From Fasciola hepatica (lineage: Eukaryota; Platyhelminthes; Trematoda; Plagiorchiida; Fasciolidae): 64,000 nt of DNA. The DNA is taken from contig CANUEZ040000107.1 in NCBI GenBank assembly GCA_948099385.1, positions 4,030,001 through 4,094,000 on the forward strand. The letters run 5' to 3'. Below are positions 31,279 through 44,500 of the stretch, piece by piece. Both the position numbers and the translations under genes were made by a program. The notes below the pieces were generated by a model. That model ran no database searches, was not told the origin of the DNA, and saw only the letters and a program-made list of their open reading frames with translations. Positions within the stretch are counted from its first letter, which is position 1. The number at the start of each line of letters is the position of its first letter.

Positions 31279-34200
31279 ACCCCCGCCCGTGGTGGCGACC
31301 CACGAAGCCGGGTATCACACCAATAGTCGTCTTTTGAACGTAAGGGACATTATTTCAAATAACCTATTCCTTGTAGATACCGGTGCCGAAGTGAGCGTCC
31401 TCCCCCGAGCGAAAGACGACAATAGCACACCGCAGGCCCAAACACTACGCGCTGCCAATGGCACGGCCATCCCAACGTTTGGCCAGCGGTCGCTCACCTT
31501 AAACTTGGGTTTAAAGCGTAATTTTCGTTGGGTATTCATCATCGCCGACGTCCCGTACCCAATTCTAGGCATTGACTTCCTGCAGCACTTTGACTTGTTA
31601 GTTGATGCACGGCGCCGCAGAGTGGTGGATCGTCAGACCACTTTCGCTGTTGCGGGTCATAATTCGCGAGTGAATCACGTCACGCCCTTTTACGTTCAAC
31701 CACCGGCACACGAACCTTATAGCGAACTCATCGCCGCCTACCCGGCCATGTTTCGGCAGGCCGGGCCTCTCCCAGCAGTGACGACCAGTGTCACTCACCA
31801 TATCGACACTAAGGGACCCCCAGTGTTCAGTAGGCCGCGTCGGTTAGCACCAGACAAGCTTCGTGTTGCACAGGCCGAATTCGAACATATGCTAGAACTG
31901 GGTATAATACGCCCTTCTAGTAGCCCTTGGGCTTCCCCCCTTCATATGGTTCCTAAGGCTAGTGGCGACTGGCGACCTTGTGGTGATTACAGAGCGCTTA
32001 ACAAAGTCACCGTCCCGGACCGATACCCGATTCCCCATATACAGGATCTTACTTCGTCTTTATCAGGTTGCTCCATCTTCAGCCGTATCGATTTAGTTCG
32101 TGCGTACAACCAGCTCCCGGTAGCAGAGGCCGATATCCCTAAAACTGCCGTCACTACACCTTTCGGGCTGTTCGAGTTTCTGCGAATGCCGTTTGGACTC
32201 AGCAATGCAGCCCAGACCTTTCAACGGTTCATGCACGAGGCAACCCGTGGTTTGGAAAATGTCCACGTATACCTGGATGATATTTTGGTGGCGAGTTCTT
32301 CAGAGCAAGAGCACGCTACGCACTTACGAGCACTTTTCGAACGCCTTAGCCAGCACGGCGTTACGATCAATATCGCGAAATGCGAATTAGGCCGGTCTGA
32401 TATCACGTTCATAGGACATTCTATTTCATCCTCGGGTATCCGCCCTCTGTCAGATAAAGTTTCCGCTGTTCGCGACTACCCTGAACCCCAATCTTTTCGC
32501 CAGTTGCGTCAGTTTGCCGGCCTGGTGAATTTCTACCGCCGATTTATTCCTCACTGTGCGGAAATGATGCAACCCCTCACCGACCTGTTGCGCGGAGGTA
32601 AGCGAAAGTTCGTGTTTCCCGACACGGCACAGGCCGCATTCGCCTTGGTCAAAGATGCTGTCGCCAACACAGCACTCCTGACACACCCCGACCCTGTGGC
32701 TCCTATTTCTGTAGTGACGGATGCCTCGGACACAGCGGTTGGAGCAGTACTGCAACAGTTCGTAGATGACTCTTGGCAACCTTTAGCATTCTTCTCCAAG
32801 CGCCTACAACCCGCGGAATCAAGGTACAGCACGTTCGGTAGAGAGTTATTAGCCATCTACTTGGGAATCCGTCATTTTCGACATGCACTCGAAGGCCGTT
32901 CGTTCACGGTGTTTACAGACCACAAGCCTTTGGTTTACGCACTGAAGTCAGCTTCCGATCGATACTCACCACGCGAGATTCGCCACTTAGACTTTGTCTC
33001 ACAGTTTACTGTGGACATACGACACGTCTCTGGGGTACTTAATCCCGTCGCAGACGCCTTATCGCGCGTATATCAACTAAGTCTGTCACAAACGCCTAAC
33101 ATCAATTTGGACGTAATGGCACAGGCTCAAACTAGGGACCCTGACATCGAACGACTTCGGCAAAACGGTTCTTTGAGTTTAACCACAGTGCCTATCCCAG
33201 CTTCCCAGAATACCATCGTGTGCGATGTGTCGCAAGGTCGCCCTAGGCCAGTAGTTCCTGCTGCCCACCGTTATCCTACGTTCCTGACACTCCATAATCT
33301 GGCTCATCCGGGTGTGACTGCCTCGGTGAAACTGATAACTGAGCGTTTTGTTTGGCACAATGTCAAACGAGATGTCCGTCAATGGGCTCGTGCTTGTCTG
33401 CAGTGTCAACGTGTTAAGACCCATAGGCACACTAAGGCGGCGTTAGCCAGGTTCCCAGAACCTGAAACACGTTTTCATCATGTGCACGTCGACCTCGTAG
33501 GACCACTTTCACCTTCGCTTGGGTACGTTTACATACTCACATGCGTGGATCGTTTTACTCGCTGGCCGCAGGCTATCCCTATCCCTCGTCCCACCTCGGA
33601 AGAGGCCGCGAAAGCTTTTCTGACCGGTTGGGTTAGTCATTTCGGTTGCCCGGCAATAGTGACCACCGATCGCGGTCCACACTTTGACGGCGCTTTCGGC
33701 AGCCTACTCGCTACGCTCGGTTGCCAACACGTTAAGACGACAGCTTACCACCCTCAGGCCAATGGTATGGTTGAGCGTTTCCACCGGCAATTAAAAGCCG
33801 CCCTTCGAGCAAACGGTAACCCACTTTGGAGTGAAACACTACCATTAGCACTCCTAAGCCTGCGTAGTACCGTTAAGGAGGAGTTACACACAACACCGGC
33901 CGTACTAGTATATGGCTGTACACTTCGTCTGCCTGGGGAGTTGGTAGCCCCCTCACCAACCGTGACTTTCGACTACGGTGACTATGCTCAGCGCCTTACG
34001 CAGCACATGCGAGTGCCCAAGGCCAGTCCGCCGCGTGAACAACAGTCTACAAGTTATGTCCCAACTGCGTTAGGAACCGCTACCCATGTATTCCTTCGCG
34101 TCGATGTCGTTCGATCACCACTACAAGCGCCATACACTGGCCCGTTTCGGGTGATAAAACGTAGGGCAAAAACATTTGTCATAGATATCAACGGACGACA

Positions 34201-34465
34201 CGACACCGTATCTATCGATCGTCTCAAACCTGCCGTCATTGAGTGCAAGCCGCTCGGCCAATTTACACCCACTCAAGTCGCTCAGTCACCCGCATCGAGC
34301 GAGTTACCACTCGAACCACCCCCAATTACGCCTAGCGAGAACTCGGCAGCTAGTCCATCAGATTCTCCAACCGTACCCGCAACGCGAAGTAGCCGTCGCG
34401 GTCGCCAACTACGAAATCCCGTCCGCTTCGCCGATTTCGTGACGATTTTTACAACCGACTGTTAG
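31103..34465 (+). CDS. pol: Pol polyprotein: protease, reverse transcriptase, RNase H, integrase (open frame 1120 residues)
   Basis: One open frame with domains in Ty3/gypsy order. The protease has DTGA at 92-95. The reverse transcriptase has [25 protein letters not shown] and YLDD at 390-393. RNase H has TDAS at 539-542 and FTDHKPL. The integrase has an HHCC zinc region (HPGV...CLQCQ), then Asp797, Asp856 and Glu891, giving D-X58-D-X34-E by my count. The C-terminal tail ends in a basic [14 protein letters not shown] stretch. No catalytic residue is missing. The first ATG lies inside gag. The real product is probably a Gag-Pol fusion made by frameshifting, because pol is in the +1 frame relative to gag. 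Confidence 0.93.
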   Translation: MGHRSGTAHAHLGSIVRHCDAVSSVLQKKDIVNTTVASVREPNDANEGVRFPVLIRETKPPPVVATHEAGYHTNSRLLNVRDIISNNLFLVDTGAEVSVLPRAKDDNSTPQAQTLRAANGTAIPTFGQRSLTLNLGLKRNFRWVFIIADVPYPILGIDFLQHFDLLVDARRRRVVDRQTTFAVAGHNSRVNHVTPFYVQPPAHEPYSELIAAYPAMFRQAGPLPAVTTSVTHHIDTKGPPVFSRPRRLAPDKLRVAQAEFEHMLELGIIRPSSSPWASPLHMVPKASGDWRPCGDYRALNKVTVPDRYPIPHIQDLTSSLSGCSIFSRIDLVRAYNQLPVAEADIPKTAVTTPFGLFEFLRMPFGLSNAAQTFQRFMHEATRGLENVHVYLDDILVASSSEQEHATHLRALFERLSQHGVTINIAKCELGRSDITFIGHSISSSGIRPLSDKVSAVRDYPEPQSFRQLRQFAGLVNFYRRFIPHCAEMMQPLTDLLRGGKRKFVFPDTAQAAFALVKDAVANTALLTHPDPVAPISVVTDASDTAVGAVLQQFVDDSWQPLAFFSKRLQPAESRYSTFGRELLAIYLGIRHFRHALEGRSFTVFTDHKPLVYALKSASDRYSPREIRHLDFVSQFTVDIRHVSGVLNPVADALSRVYQLSLSQTPNINLDVMAQAQTRDPDIERLRQNGSLSLTTVPIPASQNTIVCDVSQGRPRPVVPAAHRYPTFLTLHNLAHPGVTASVKLITERFVWHNVKRDVRQWARACLQCQRVKTHRHTKAALARFPEPETRFHHVHVDLVGPLSPSLGYVYILTCVDRFTRWPQAIPIPRPTSEEAAKAFLTGWVSHFGCPAIVTTDRGPHFDGAFGSLLATLGCQHVKTTAYHPQANGMVERFHRQLKAALRANGNPLWSETLPLALLSLRSTVKEELHTTPAVLVYGCTLRLPGELVAPSPTVTFDYGDYAQRLTQHMRVPKASPPREQQSTSYVPTALGTATHVFLRVDVVRSPLQAPYTGPFRVIKRRAKTFVIDINGRHDTVSIDRLKPAVIECKPLGQFTPTQVAQSPASSELPLEPPPITPSENSAASPSDSPTVPATRSSRRGRQLRNPVRFADFVTIFTTDC

Positions 34466-34530
34466 CAATAAGTTGGGAAGTTCGCCATGGATTTACCAAA
34501 CAACAGACCCGGGAAATTACAATCGGTAGT
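34466..34530 (+). other. Residual 3' untranslated region with deletion junction
   Basis: Contains the start of the family's 3' region, from CGCCATGGATTTACC to GTAGTTATGG. It then passes directly into LTR sequence at about 34535 (CGGTTGCC). In the derivative the same GTAGTTATGG is followed by about 500 further bases and a GGAGGAGGCCCC polypurine tract before the LTR. The deletion therefore removed that tract and the LTR tip. Confidence 0.8.
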
Positions 34531-34838
34531 TATGGCGGTTGCCATCTTCGTTCATACTTTTACCACGTTTATTGTTTAACTGAACGCTGACTGCCAAGCG
34601 CGGTGGCCATTTGACCGTTGCTCTTGCGCACGCTCTCACGCACGCTCCCAAATACACGCTAACCACTATCTCTCCCAATCGCCTTCTCGTTCTCACGGGT
34701 CGTGGAGAATACTGTTCTGGTTAACATATTTGTGCAGTGCCGCACATAAGAGTACCGTGCAGGTGGTCCACGCAGTACAAAGGACCGAAGCACGCGTTTA
34801 CTAAGGAAACCGCGAAGTAAGGTCTAATCAACCTTACA
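34531..34838 (+). repeat. 3' LTR, 5' tip replaced by the deletion
   Basis: Matches the 5' LTR except for the first five bases (TATGG in place of TGTAG, supplied by the upstream internal sequence), one G/T change near 34605 and one G/A change at 34819. Ends CTTACA, followed by the CTTT duplication. Confidence 0.88.
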
Positions 34839-34842
34839 CTTT

Positions 34843-36165
34843 CGCGTCGAACTTCCGTGTCTCACCGTAAACGTGGCCAAGGCCTCGTCAAGTTTATTAC
34901 CGAAGGATAGTTTAAATGAATGAAAAATATTTTTACTCATTCTAATCTTGTTCAGTTCATATTTTGAGCTTTGCGAATGAATCAGGGTTCATCAGGTCTT
35001 CGAATAATGATACTTTCCACTCAAAGCTTCCTTATACTTACGCTGATTGCTTGCAGTGCTGTGGTTAGGCAAATATGCGTAAACTTGGTTACCAGAGTAA
35101 ACAGCTGTAACAAATTGTGAAAACATAATTGAAGTGATCAATGGGTTCACCTTAATCATCCGAATTTGCGTTCAGATAGATTTGCTATCCAATTATTTTG
35201 TTAGAAGCAGTTTTTCCGGTCAATATATTTTTCATGGCTCTGTCTATATCATATGGCCGAGTGAATCTAAGTCATTGCTTGAATATTTCACGGTCAGGTC
35301 ATGTCATGTCAAGTGCTTGCCTTGGACATCCGAGAGTGAATATCCAGCCGCTACGTAGCCAAAGTCCGCAATCAGGAAAGAGCAATATTCAAACAAGAAA
35401 AAGACGTGTTTAGTGGGGCGAGTTAGGAGAATCTTTCGTGACGGTACTTAGGGCTGGTGAATAAACGGGCCAGGTAAGAAACTACAGAGGACTTATACGC
35501 CATAGTGCGAGGAAACAGATGTTTGTATTGCCATCGATTAGCAGATGTGGACATGCAATTGCTAAGATCGGGATGAAGGGGATGTGTGCATTTGTGGTAC
35601 TTTGTACATCCCACATATTCTAACACTTTCTTTTCACCGTATTTTACACGTTTTATCGTTTTATCAAATTACTAAATACACATTTTCAACTGACCTGCAG
35701 GTGTTTACCGCGGATAGCCCTCTCAGTGCCGCTTGTGAGCATTTTGTGACCTGTGGCAATAAAACTGGAACTCACACTATCCCAAAAGCCATTGTTGTGC
35801 CCCTGCAGCGTGTTGGCAGCCAACTGTGGAATTTTTAGGATCCATCCAGACGGCGTACCACCTCCTGACCGGAAGCTATGTCGGACTAACTTGAGGAGCA
35901 ATTTTAGGGTGGCCGGTTTGATTTCAACTCACTGTACATTGTGGACACACTGTGAGTTATCCCTTTGCTGTTTCTGTTGAACCGCATTTCTGTACACTAG
36001 TATTTCGTTAACATACTGACTTTTTTCTCGCATTTCTATTGGGCCACAACGCAGTCTTTTTAGATCTTACGAGAAAAAGTCAGACGTGCCTTGAGATGCT
36101 GGGTTGCGATAAGTTTGATGAGCAGGTCCTAAGTGATGCCACTGTCTTAACAGGTGTTTGAGGAA
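34843..36165. other. Unassigned AT-rich stretch
   Basis: No recognisable protein or repeat. The longest frames (84 residues at 35584, plus; 71 at 35686, minus) carry no motif. Confidence 0.4.
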
Positions 36166-36169
36166 CCTG

Positions 36170-37450
36170 ACGGGAATTCAGAAACCTTCCGCAAGCAGTC
36201 CCTGGAATATTACGGGGGAAGCGCAAAGCAAGTAAGGAAGGATGCAGGAAAATACAGAGCGCCTCATTAGATGAAAAGGGACAGAAAATGACCTAAGTCC
36301 CATCGAACAAATGGTGAGTTCCCTAACCTCGGAGAAAACGGCTGCGACGTGATCTGTCTTGGTGAGTTCATGGCTGATGTTTACACCGAAGTACTTCACG
36401 GAGAATACTAGTTGTAGTGGTTCTTCATCGATGACTATATCTTGGATTGATACCACTGTGTTTGAGTATTGATGGATTTTATGGAGGAGGAACTGAATGT
36501 CAGGGCGCTTTGCGAGATTCATGCTTAGATTTCGATCTGAAGACCAGTTGATGGCCTCCGTTACTCATTTTTGAAGAGAGAGAAATGTGGAGCTGTTACA
36601 TTTGGGCTTTTCAAAAACCACAACATCGGCGTAGTCAGTAAGAAGAAAGTGGCCATAAACAGCCATAGACGATATGTAAGCAGAAAACAAAAACTGTTTC
36701 AATGGAGTCCTTGATAAAGCCCTGTGTAGAGGGGATCATGGAAGAAATTTCTGTGAATTGTTGTCGGTTGGAAAAATAGTTGGACAAAAGATTAGTGATG
36801 GAGGTACTGGTTCCTGAGTCAGCAAGTAAATGGGGTAATTTTGATCAGCCATTACAACTAAACGCCTCACTCTGGCCAAAAACAGACCCTAACCGCCTGG
36901 CTTTTGCGATCAACAGTTGATAAAGCAGAGTGGGTGAGAAATGCCATGGCATCAAGAGTAAGTCGTGATTGGCGAATTGCGAATTGCTTAGAGCCCAACA
37001 CATCGATCTGGGCAGACTGTCTTTCCAGTACAATCTTCACGAACGTCCTAAGAGCAGCTGACGCACAAGCTATCGGGCATATGTTGGATGTAAACGTTTT
37101 TGGTACTGGGGTGATGGAAGCCATTTTCCAGCAATCGTGAATAACGTTACTATTTTAAAATAGGTCAAATAGACCAGAAAATCAGGGGGATAATGTACTT
37201 GCGCATTCAATCAGCAGGATCAGTTGTAAGCAGTCTGGCCCCGTTTGCCTTGTTTGCATGGGGATGGGTGAGCTCCTTGTACACGTCCAATTAAGTGACT
37301 CCACTCGTGGCAAGATTCTGGGGGAGTCAGCATCACGGTTTGAGACGACTGGTAGGTATGAGGTAACAATGGAACAATGATTGAGTTCACAAACTTTTCC
37401 CAAGCAGAAAGTTTACGAGGATTAGCACCTCTTAAGCGCATGGTCTTCTT
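36170..37450 (-). mobile_element. Decayed LINE fragment, reverse transcriptase
   Basis: On the minus strand, read downward: ITPVPKTF and SNICPIACASAALRTFVKIVLERQ (37.1-37.0 kb), KQFAIRQSRLTLDAMAFLTHSAL (near 36.95 kb), then LTDYADVVVFEKP (catalytic YADD degraded to YADV, near 36.63 kb). VTEAINWSSDRNLSMNLAK, FSVKYFGVNIS and LRSFSVPFHLMRRSV with ILPYLLCASPVIFQGLL follow, near 36.54-36.19 kb. The order is that of a LINE reverse transcriptase. Frame breaks and the altered catalytic site make it inactive. The C-terminal half resembles the relic at 8.6-11.6 kb, probably the same family. Confidence 0.75.
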
Positions 37451-37454
37451 TCAT

Positions 37455-38035
37455 GTCTCCCTGTGATCGCGATGAGACATACAAAGCGGTCAGTCGGTAA
37501 AGCTGAGTTTTGATGGATTTTGATAGAATTCCCACTGAGCCCTGGTCCTTCACCTTGAAGGTGCGCTCCTACACACGATGCAATCGTTTCGGACGAAGGG
37601 AAGAGTACCGGTCTGGTCGGATGTGCAATGTTTCCACGGGGCAGCAGATATTAAAGCAGAGGTCAGGGTACTCAGTTAAAAGTTCAGAAAACTGCCAGGG
37701 GTCGGAGTGAGAAAATACTCTCAGGCCAGAATTTTCAATCCTAACTCAGTTGCGCGAGTTTTTCTGGGTGACACGGTCGACCGTATATGTTTCGGCCATG
37801 GCTTTGGATGAAACATGAGTCTGTTATTAGGGTAAATTATTACTGAACCTTTAAAATTAAATGACCAGAACAGTCAATAGGAAGACAATAGGCAATGTGT
37901 ACCTATTCGCGATTATTATCAAGATAAAGGTCTGGCGAGTCGTTAAGCCTGGTGGGGAAGGCAAAAGTAGTTTATCAGGCCTAGGGGTATAAGGAATCTC
38001 ACTTTGAACTTTTAAAATGGCCGCAGACAACACAC
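37455..38035. other. Unassigned stretch
   Basis: Between the LINE relic and the presumed left repeat of the old BEL/Pao element. Nothing recognised. Confidence 0.3.
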
Positions 38036-38039
38036 CAAC

Positions 38040-39977
38040 CCACCTTGCCTCGGTTGCTTTCTGGGAGATTTGACTGCCCACCCATTGACAAAGGTAAAAT
38101 TAGACTTACACGCAGGTTATGAATCCTCGGTGAAGAAAAACCGTGTTGGACCACGGTTTTGACCGCGGCCACTTCCGAGAAAACGGTGGAAAAATTAGGA
38201 CTTATCTGCGATCGTTGCCCAGTTATTTTGCCTCCATTTTTCGCAGTTTCATCAATGAGGATACGCTGAGGTGCTGACCATGGGAGCCAACGCTGTTATT
38301 ACATGGAGGGTGTGGACAAAGCCAAGTTAATATAACCGGACCATAACCTTCCCCACATCATCAATAACGTTCTCTCTGACATTGGATTGGGCTTGGAAGA
38401 CGTGGCTCATTTGCTCAACGGGTTGGGAAAAGAAAGTACGCCAAGTGATTGCGAGCGATGGTTCAAACTGGTAATGTGCTGGAAGCAGCACCGTTGTCCG
38501 ACCAATACTAACTTCAAGGTCGGGTGGTCCTAACAGCCACAATTGAGTGGTCATGGCTAAAACGATGGGATTATCAATAGATCGCCCAAAAGTACGATTG
38601 GATCAACTGGGAGAGTAATCAACATCCAAAAATATTTCGTTTTTCCTTGAAAGGCAGAAGATGCACTGTACCAGTAATATATTGCGGTGGACGAGTGGGA
38701 TAAGAATGGAGGAATAGGATCGATAACGGAGAGAACTTCAAAAAGAACTAAAGTGGTTTGATCGTCGAAAATGGTAGGGCGTTTTGGTCGATGGAGGTTT
38801 CTAACTGGCTAAGTTAGTTATGTTTGAAATGAGCACAAAAAGACAGAATGCCAAATCTGCGATAGAGCTGGACGGCTATGGTCAGGAGAATGTAGAGGGA
38901 AAAATGTGCTTCAGAATAATTGGTTTAGTGCATACCAACTGCCAACAGACAAAAGTTTTGGTAGGTGAACAAGATTGGCTGGGTAATGCAGGTAAGAATA
39001 AATCAAATCGTTCTCAATATGATATACGAATCATGGAATAGGTTTATTTTCGGATAGATGGATCGTTATGCATCGACGGAGAACAATTCGTAGTTGTGCC
39101 GATTGGTGAGGTGAAGAGGGTGTGAAGTGCAAAAGCGGAAACAATTGATGGAAAAAGAAAGAACAGATAGACTGGCCGCGTTTATTGTAGGTTTCTCAGT
39201 GAAATAACGGCCGAAGGAAAGAAAATATTAAGTGGAACATGATCACCTGGGGTATGCAGATATACCCAAGGCAGTGCTTCGCAAGATCGGGAGGATGCAG
39301 TTTAGTGTCCTGTGTTGGTGAGCAGTTGAAGCAGAGCGAGCGAACAGTCGTCGAACAAGCCACTGGATGACAGAAATCTATGGACTAACTATCCTCGATA
39401 TTGACATTGGATGGTGAGTGGAAATAAATGGCGCCAATAAATACTGTAGTACATGATGAAGTGATAAAGGAGACGTGTTCTGACGACAAGCTTGCGGATT
39501 GCACTGGCAGACAGAAAAGCGTACGAGATCCAAACAGGGGCCAAAGGGGGATATCACGAGGTGAAGAGCGGGTGGAAAATAGGAATTGAACCGCCTAGCT
39601 TATTGAGTCTTACGGCCGCTGGTGAGTCGTGGTGGCTCAAATATAGGGAAGGTTCACCAAGCGCGGTAAGTTCATTTGAGGTGGCTATTTCTTCCGTCTC
39701 TTCACCCCCTTGTTTAACTGCTTCAATTTTCTGTTTTTCTACGAACCGTTTGGACATTTGGCTCTCTGTCGGTCAGCAGAAATAATACTGTTGCATTCTT
39801 ACGATCAGCCTGGGAAAGTTCACATCCAATTTCGATTAGCAAAGTTCTGATTTTTATTGCTCAGTATTTGAATACCGCAATAATGAATATAAATGGTCCG
39901 TTTCTTGGTGGATCAAACATGTCAAATTTTTTAAATTCCGGGTTTGGAATTAGCACAAATCCGCTTGTTCATTGCAT
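38040..39977 (+). repeat. Presumed left LTR (with its own insertions) of an old BEL/Pao element
   Basis: Three blocks here recur in the same order and orientation on the far side of the BEL/Pao relic. 38040-38090 resembles 46072-46122, 38130-38350 resembles 50750-50965, and 39605-39977 resembles 51282-51647. The last pair is nearly 370 bases long and close to identical over most of its length. The gag relic starts soon after 39977, as expected for an LTR. The spacing of blocks differs between sides, so both copies carry insertions or deletions. The LTR interpretation is inference; two unrelated dispersed repeats are the alternative. Confidence 0.45.
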
Positions 39978-40619
39978 GTACAGGCTAATTTTTCGGGCGA
40001 TCGAACAGTATTTTTCTATTGATTCGTGGAACTTTTGACATCTTTCGACGATTTTGGATCGCTCGACTTGAGGCTACTGTTTTTTGGATATTTTTGGCTG
40101 CTTCGAATTGGGCCAGTTGTGAAATACCTCCCTTGCTTTTGCTCTTGCGACGGTTAACCCCTTCCCTGCCAACTCTAGCATCTTTTGAGTTATTGGTTTG
40201 CAGGTTTTTGGTCTTCTGTCGCTGCCGATGTAGCTAGATATTAAGGATAGTTTCAATGGCGATTTAGCGGATGAAGTGGCCTCTAATTCACCGGTCGGTA
40301 AGTCTTCTGCTTTTTTTTCTTCGTAGGGATTCTTCAGACTTTCACGAGAAGGTAAAACTAGAACTGGGAAGTACTTAGTCGGAGGTATGAGCCACTGAGG
40401 CTGTGCGCAGGGCGGCTGAAGCCAGGCGAGGGGTGGCTGAGACGCTTAGACGACACGGCGGTAAGATTTTGTGGCTCATCCGTCATTTGGAAAAGAGATT
40501 GATGGCGATGTTTAAACTCGACTGTTGGTCCTGGATGCCAACATTTCTAAGACCAGTGAGAGCGGTGGTGATCATATTCGTTATGTTGATAAATTCAACC
40601 CTCCCGGTGGTATGGACGG

Positions 40620-41540
40620 GTTCAAGCCGGCTGCCAGCAAAGTTGAGAATGCTTAAATTTAAACTTCCTAATTTTGCTGGTTCTCCTCTGAAGTATGTTC
40701 TGTTCCTCTGTCGATCTGAGAGCCAAATCGAGAGCCCAGTAAAAGACGAAACTCAGCTTTTGTATTGTCCATTTCAGTAGTGTTCAGCCAAAGCCAAGGG
40801 AGATTTTGGAGCTTGTTTACTTTATCCGTCTGGCGAGGGTTATCATCAAGCGAGAGGATTATGAGTGAACGTTTAGGTCAGTACTTTGCTTGCTGGATGT
40901 AATAACCAGACCGGAAACTTGAGCTCAAAATCCGGGCGCCTTGCCGTCTTATGACAATAAGTTGACCAGTGGATCAGCTGCAGTGGAGAAACTAGGGTAT
41001 TTGAATGACCTCAACTTAGTTCAAACCGTAGAGGCCGTTTTGCGTTGGTTCCCTTGGCATATGGCAGATGATTGGGTAGAAAAGGCCGACTAGACCTGCT
41101 AGTCAGAAAAATCCAGGATTTCGCGACTTGTGTCGGTTCGAAAGTTCTAAGACATGTTCACAATTCGATATATACAATTACTTTCGTGGACAAAATAATG
41201 CGTTAGATGTTTACTAGGAGGAAAGTGCGGACCACAAAACCTTTGTAGTATCTATAAATGATGCCGGTTACATCAAATGTCGTGGCAGACATAGCCTAGA
41301 CGACTGCCTACAGTTTCAAGCACTGTCGCCCAAAGACAGTAGGGAGCTTGTGTCTTAATACAAAGCGTGTTTTTTGCTTACGCTCAGGCCATTGTATTGA
41401 CAAATGTCATTTAAAGAGGCTTTGTGGAGAAGCGAATTGTAATCGCTGGCTTCATTGTTTGCTGCGTGAGATAAGCAAAATTCCGGTCCCCAAAGTATCT
41501 TGTCGACTATTTCCCATGGGTTCCGGTGTTAGCTAAAGGG
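40620..41540 (+). pseudogene. BEL/Pao gag relic
   Basis: LPAKLRMLKFKLPNFAGSPL and RSESQIESPVKDETQLLY (40640-40775) are the N-terminal core of a BEL/Pao Gag. EKLGYLNDLNLVQTVEAVLRWFPWHMADDW follows near 40980-41080. The zinc-knuckle region is CLNTKRVFCLRSGHCIDKCHLKRLCGEANCNRWLH (41348-41460), with the first knuckle Cys replaced by Val. Stops separate the pieces. Confidence 0.7.
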
Positions 41541-41569
41541 ATTGTACCGGTCATTATTGAAGGTCCAAC

Positions 41570-44500
41570 CAAGTCATTAGTTACTACTGCGCTGCTCCAC
41601 GCTGGCACAGGTACAACTCTCCTGCTTCGTGATATAGCTGAGAGTTCAGATTTCACATGAAAGAGCTAAAAATAACTTGAACAGTCCCATCAGGAATACT
41701 GTAGGACGTTGTGAAAGGATGTCGTTTAATCTGAAGTCTTTGGATGGTAATGAGACCATCGGAGTGACGGTTGCTTATACCTTTCCATCAGCTCTGGACG
41801 TACAGACCGCGGCACCTAGTCAGCAGACTTGGTCCAAGTGGGGTTATTTGGCAGGAATAGAACTTGAAGCTGTTTCGAATCCAGTGGTTGGAGTGGTAAT
41901 TGGTTCAGACCTTCCTTTCACGAGCTGAACCTAAGAACAGCGAAGGGATTTTGGGGGGAACCATTATGCTGACCACACCCCTATGGGCTGGGTCACACGA
42001 GGTCCTTTGGATAACGGTTGTTCAGGGATATGTTGTGCAGGTACTAGAGCATCCCAGGGCAGACAGGCAATTGAAGTGGTGTCTGCCGTAACATCTGGTG
42101 CTGAATCCTAAGAAGCCTGGAGGGTTCTTGCAGTCTTTGGCTGTGCTGCAGTGTTCCAAGAGAATCACCAAAAGCACGCTTATTGCAAGGCTCTAATTTC
42201 TTTCTGAGTTCAGCAGATATACCTCAGTGGTCTCATCAGAAACCTGTAGCCTTTTCTACCGATATTGAGGATACGTTCCTACAGGCAAAGGTGCCCGAGG
42301 AGGACCAGTATGCCCTTCGTTTTCTCTGGTGATCTGATGGTAATACTGCTGGGATGAAAGAATCAGGAATGACAGCCCATCCTTTTGGATAGTTTTTTCA
42401 CCATTTTGTGCGAATTTTGTTCTGAAGAAGAAAGCTACGTCATTTAGGCATCATTTCTCATAGGTGGTATCACAAGTGGTATCAAAGTACTTTTGAGTCG
42501 ACGACTGTTTGACTTTCGTTGATAACGTTGCAGAAGCATTATGTATGTCGGAGGGATTATGTGGCCCAATAAATCTTGGTAGGTTCAGGTAAACCAAGTG
42601 GATGAGTCACGAGTGAAAGGTTTTGAGTGTCATTCCGGTTGATGAAGGAAGCAGCACTATGATACTCATTAATGCGGGTCGGTCGCCGACTGCAAGAACT
42701 TTCGGTTCCGCTTGGAATGTTGAGCTAGACGGTTTATAATACCATGCTCTTATCACGGACTGGCCAATACCAATAAGAGACTCGTTGACACAACTGGTCA
42801 CAGTCTGTGGTCCACTAGGTTCGGCTGGTACGTGAATCTTACCGACGAAACAACTGTTCCAAGATTCGTGCCTGAAAGTGCTGGTTGGGATAAACCCCTT
42901 GGCTTGGATACTGAAGCAAAGTGGGAGGAAGTAAAGAGGATTGTCAAGTTCCAGCAGCAAAGTGCCCAAAGCCGTTGAGCTAACTTTGGGCTAAAATGGC
43001 TCGTAAAATGTGCTTTCAAAGATTGCACGGAAGTTCATGAAATTGCACAAGAAATACGATAATGAGATTACCACAAAATTTACCAAAATATATCTGCGGT
43101 ACGGAAGCAGCATATTCTGTTTTACAAAATTCATTATACCATTTTTATAATGAATCACTTGATTTTCACAAATAAGTTTCTCATCAATGCTGAGTTTGTG
43201 ATTTTGATCGAGAGGATGGGTAATGGGCAAATAGACTTACAAGCACACAGTTAGTATGGACTAGGAAAAGAAGTACCCATTCGCAGCGATTTTTCCCGAC
43301 TTTGGGCCAGTTCAGCGCACTCCCAATTGGCAGCTCTGCAAAACGCTTCTAATGATGTGGCCCAACTTCACTCCAAAGTGGCCCAACAAGCGTCCAACTG
43401 GGAGTGCGTTGATTCTGCTGCATGGGAAGGGATAAAATTAATAAATGTCACGATGGTATGCGCGCGATGTTCGGAATGCAAATCTGGGCGTTGGATTGCA
43501 CTTATTCTGTGATGTTTCCGAAGTAAGCTACGGGGCAGCGTCCCACATGGAGTTTGTATTCGACATGCCAGAGTCAAGATATGTACTTGTTTTGCAAGTC
43601 GAGTGTGGCATCCATAAAGACTACGGTCATACCAATAATGGAAATGACTGGAGCTGTCTCTGTCGTGCGAATAGCAGAAACGCCTCACAAATTCTGCATT
43701 TCAGACAAAACATTAAACTCGAAGTGTTGGGAGCCAAGGAAACTCGCCGACAACACAACGATCTGGACTCACGATTGGTCTCGACCACTTTCCTCCTATG
43801 CAAACTGAATTGAACTGAACTGAGGAAATGGGTCTCAAGTTGCGTGACGTTTTTATTGGACCAATTCTGTCGTGGTTCTTTATTACGTAAAGAACAACAG
43901 AAGACTCTTCCTGATGTATTTCGCGGATTGAGTGTCCGTGGTCCGAGCCTGACTACTTCTCATGCAATGGAGACACGAGTCAGGAGAAGAGAAACCGGCA
44001 GGCCTGACCTCTCGAGGAATGTGACTAAAGGATAAAGACCGCGAACTATGGTTTTATGACCCGAAGTTTTGTGGGCGTCAGAAGTCACTGATTCCGAAGA
44101 TGAAGAGCTTATCGAAGTTCAACCTAAGCTGTTTGAGATGAAGATGCGTACTGTGGCTGGTGGAACAAACTATGGTTCATTTAGTTATAATTCCAGCGCT
44201 GTTCGTCCCATGCTACATTATTAAAGTGTATTAGGTGCATATTGCGGTAAAAGGAATATCCGTGTATTATATTCAAAGGAGGAAGTGCCGTATCATTGCA
44301 GTGGGTCATTCAACGGTTGGGGAGGGAGGAAACTGTTGTAAGCAATTGTGAGGTTGATACAGGCGGAATGTTTTCGTGACGGAATCGACTCAATGGAATA
44401 AGGTGGTGACTCCAGGGACTGTCTTACACGCAACGCTATTGGAAAATTGAGGCCTATTCTAATTGTTGGGCTGTCATGCATAGGAGAACGATTAGATCTG

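Larger units (their letters stand above)
29907..34842 (+). mobile_element. CsRn1-clade Ty3/gypsy LTR retrotransposon, coding-complete but 3'-deleted
   Basis: The two LTR copies each lie beside the same four bases, CTTT (29907-29910 and 34839-34842), the target duplication size expected for Ty3/gypsy. Inside are a primer-binding site, leader, gag and pol, both open. The LTRs differ by two substitutions plus the damaged 5' tip of the 3' LTR, so the insertion is fairly young. Compared with the derivative at 47638-50065, about 500 bases between pol and the 3' LTR are missing, including the polypurine tract and the first four or five LTR bases. A genomic copy in this state could make proteins but should not complete plus-strand synthesis unless recombined. 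Confidence 0.9.

Noticed and set aside
30712..33430. Minus-strand frames of 60-152 residues within gag and pol
   Set aside because: Antisense shadows of the intact plus-strand gag and pol.
34239..34442. Separate accessory ORF overlapping the end of pol
   Set aside because: An alternate-frame shadow of the proline- and serine-rich Pol tail.
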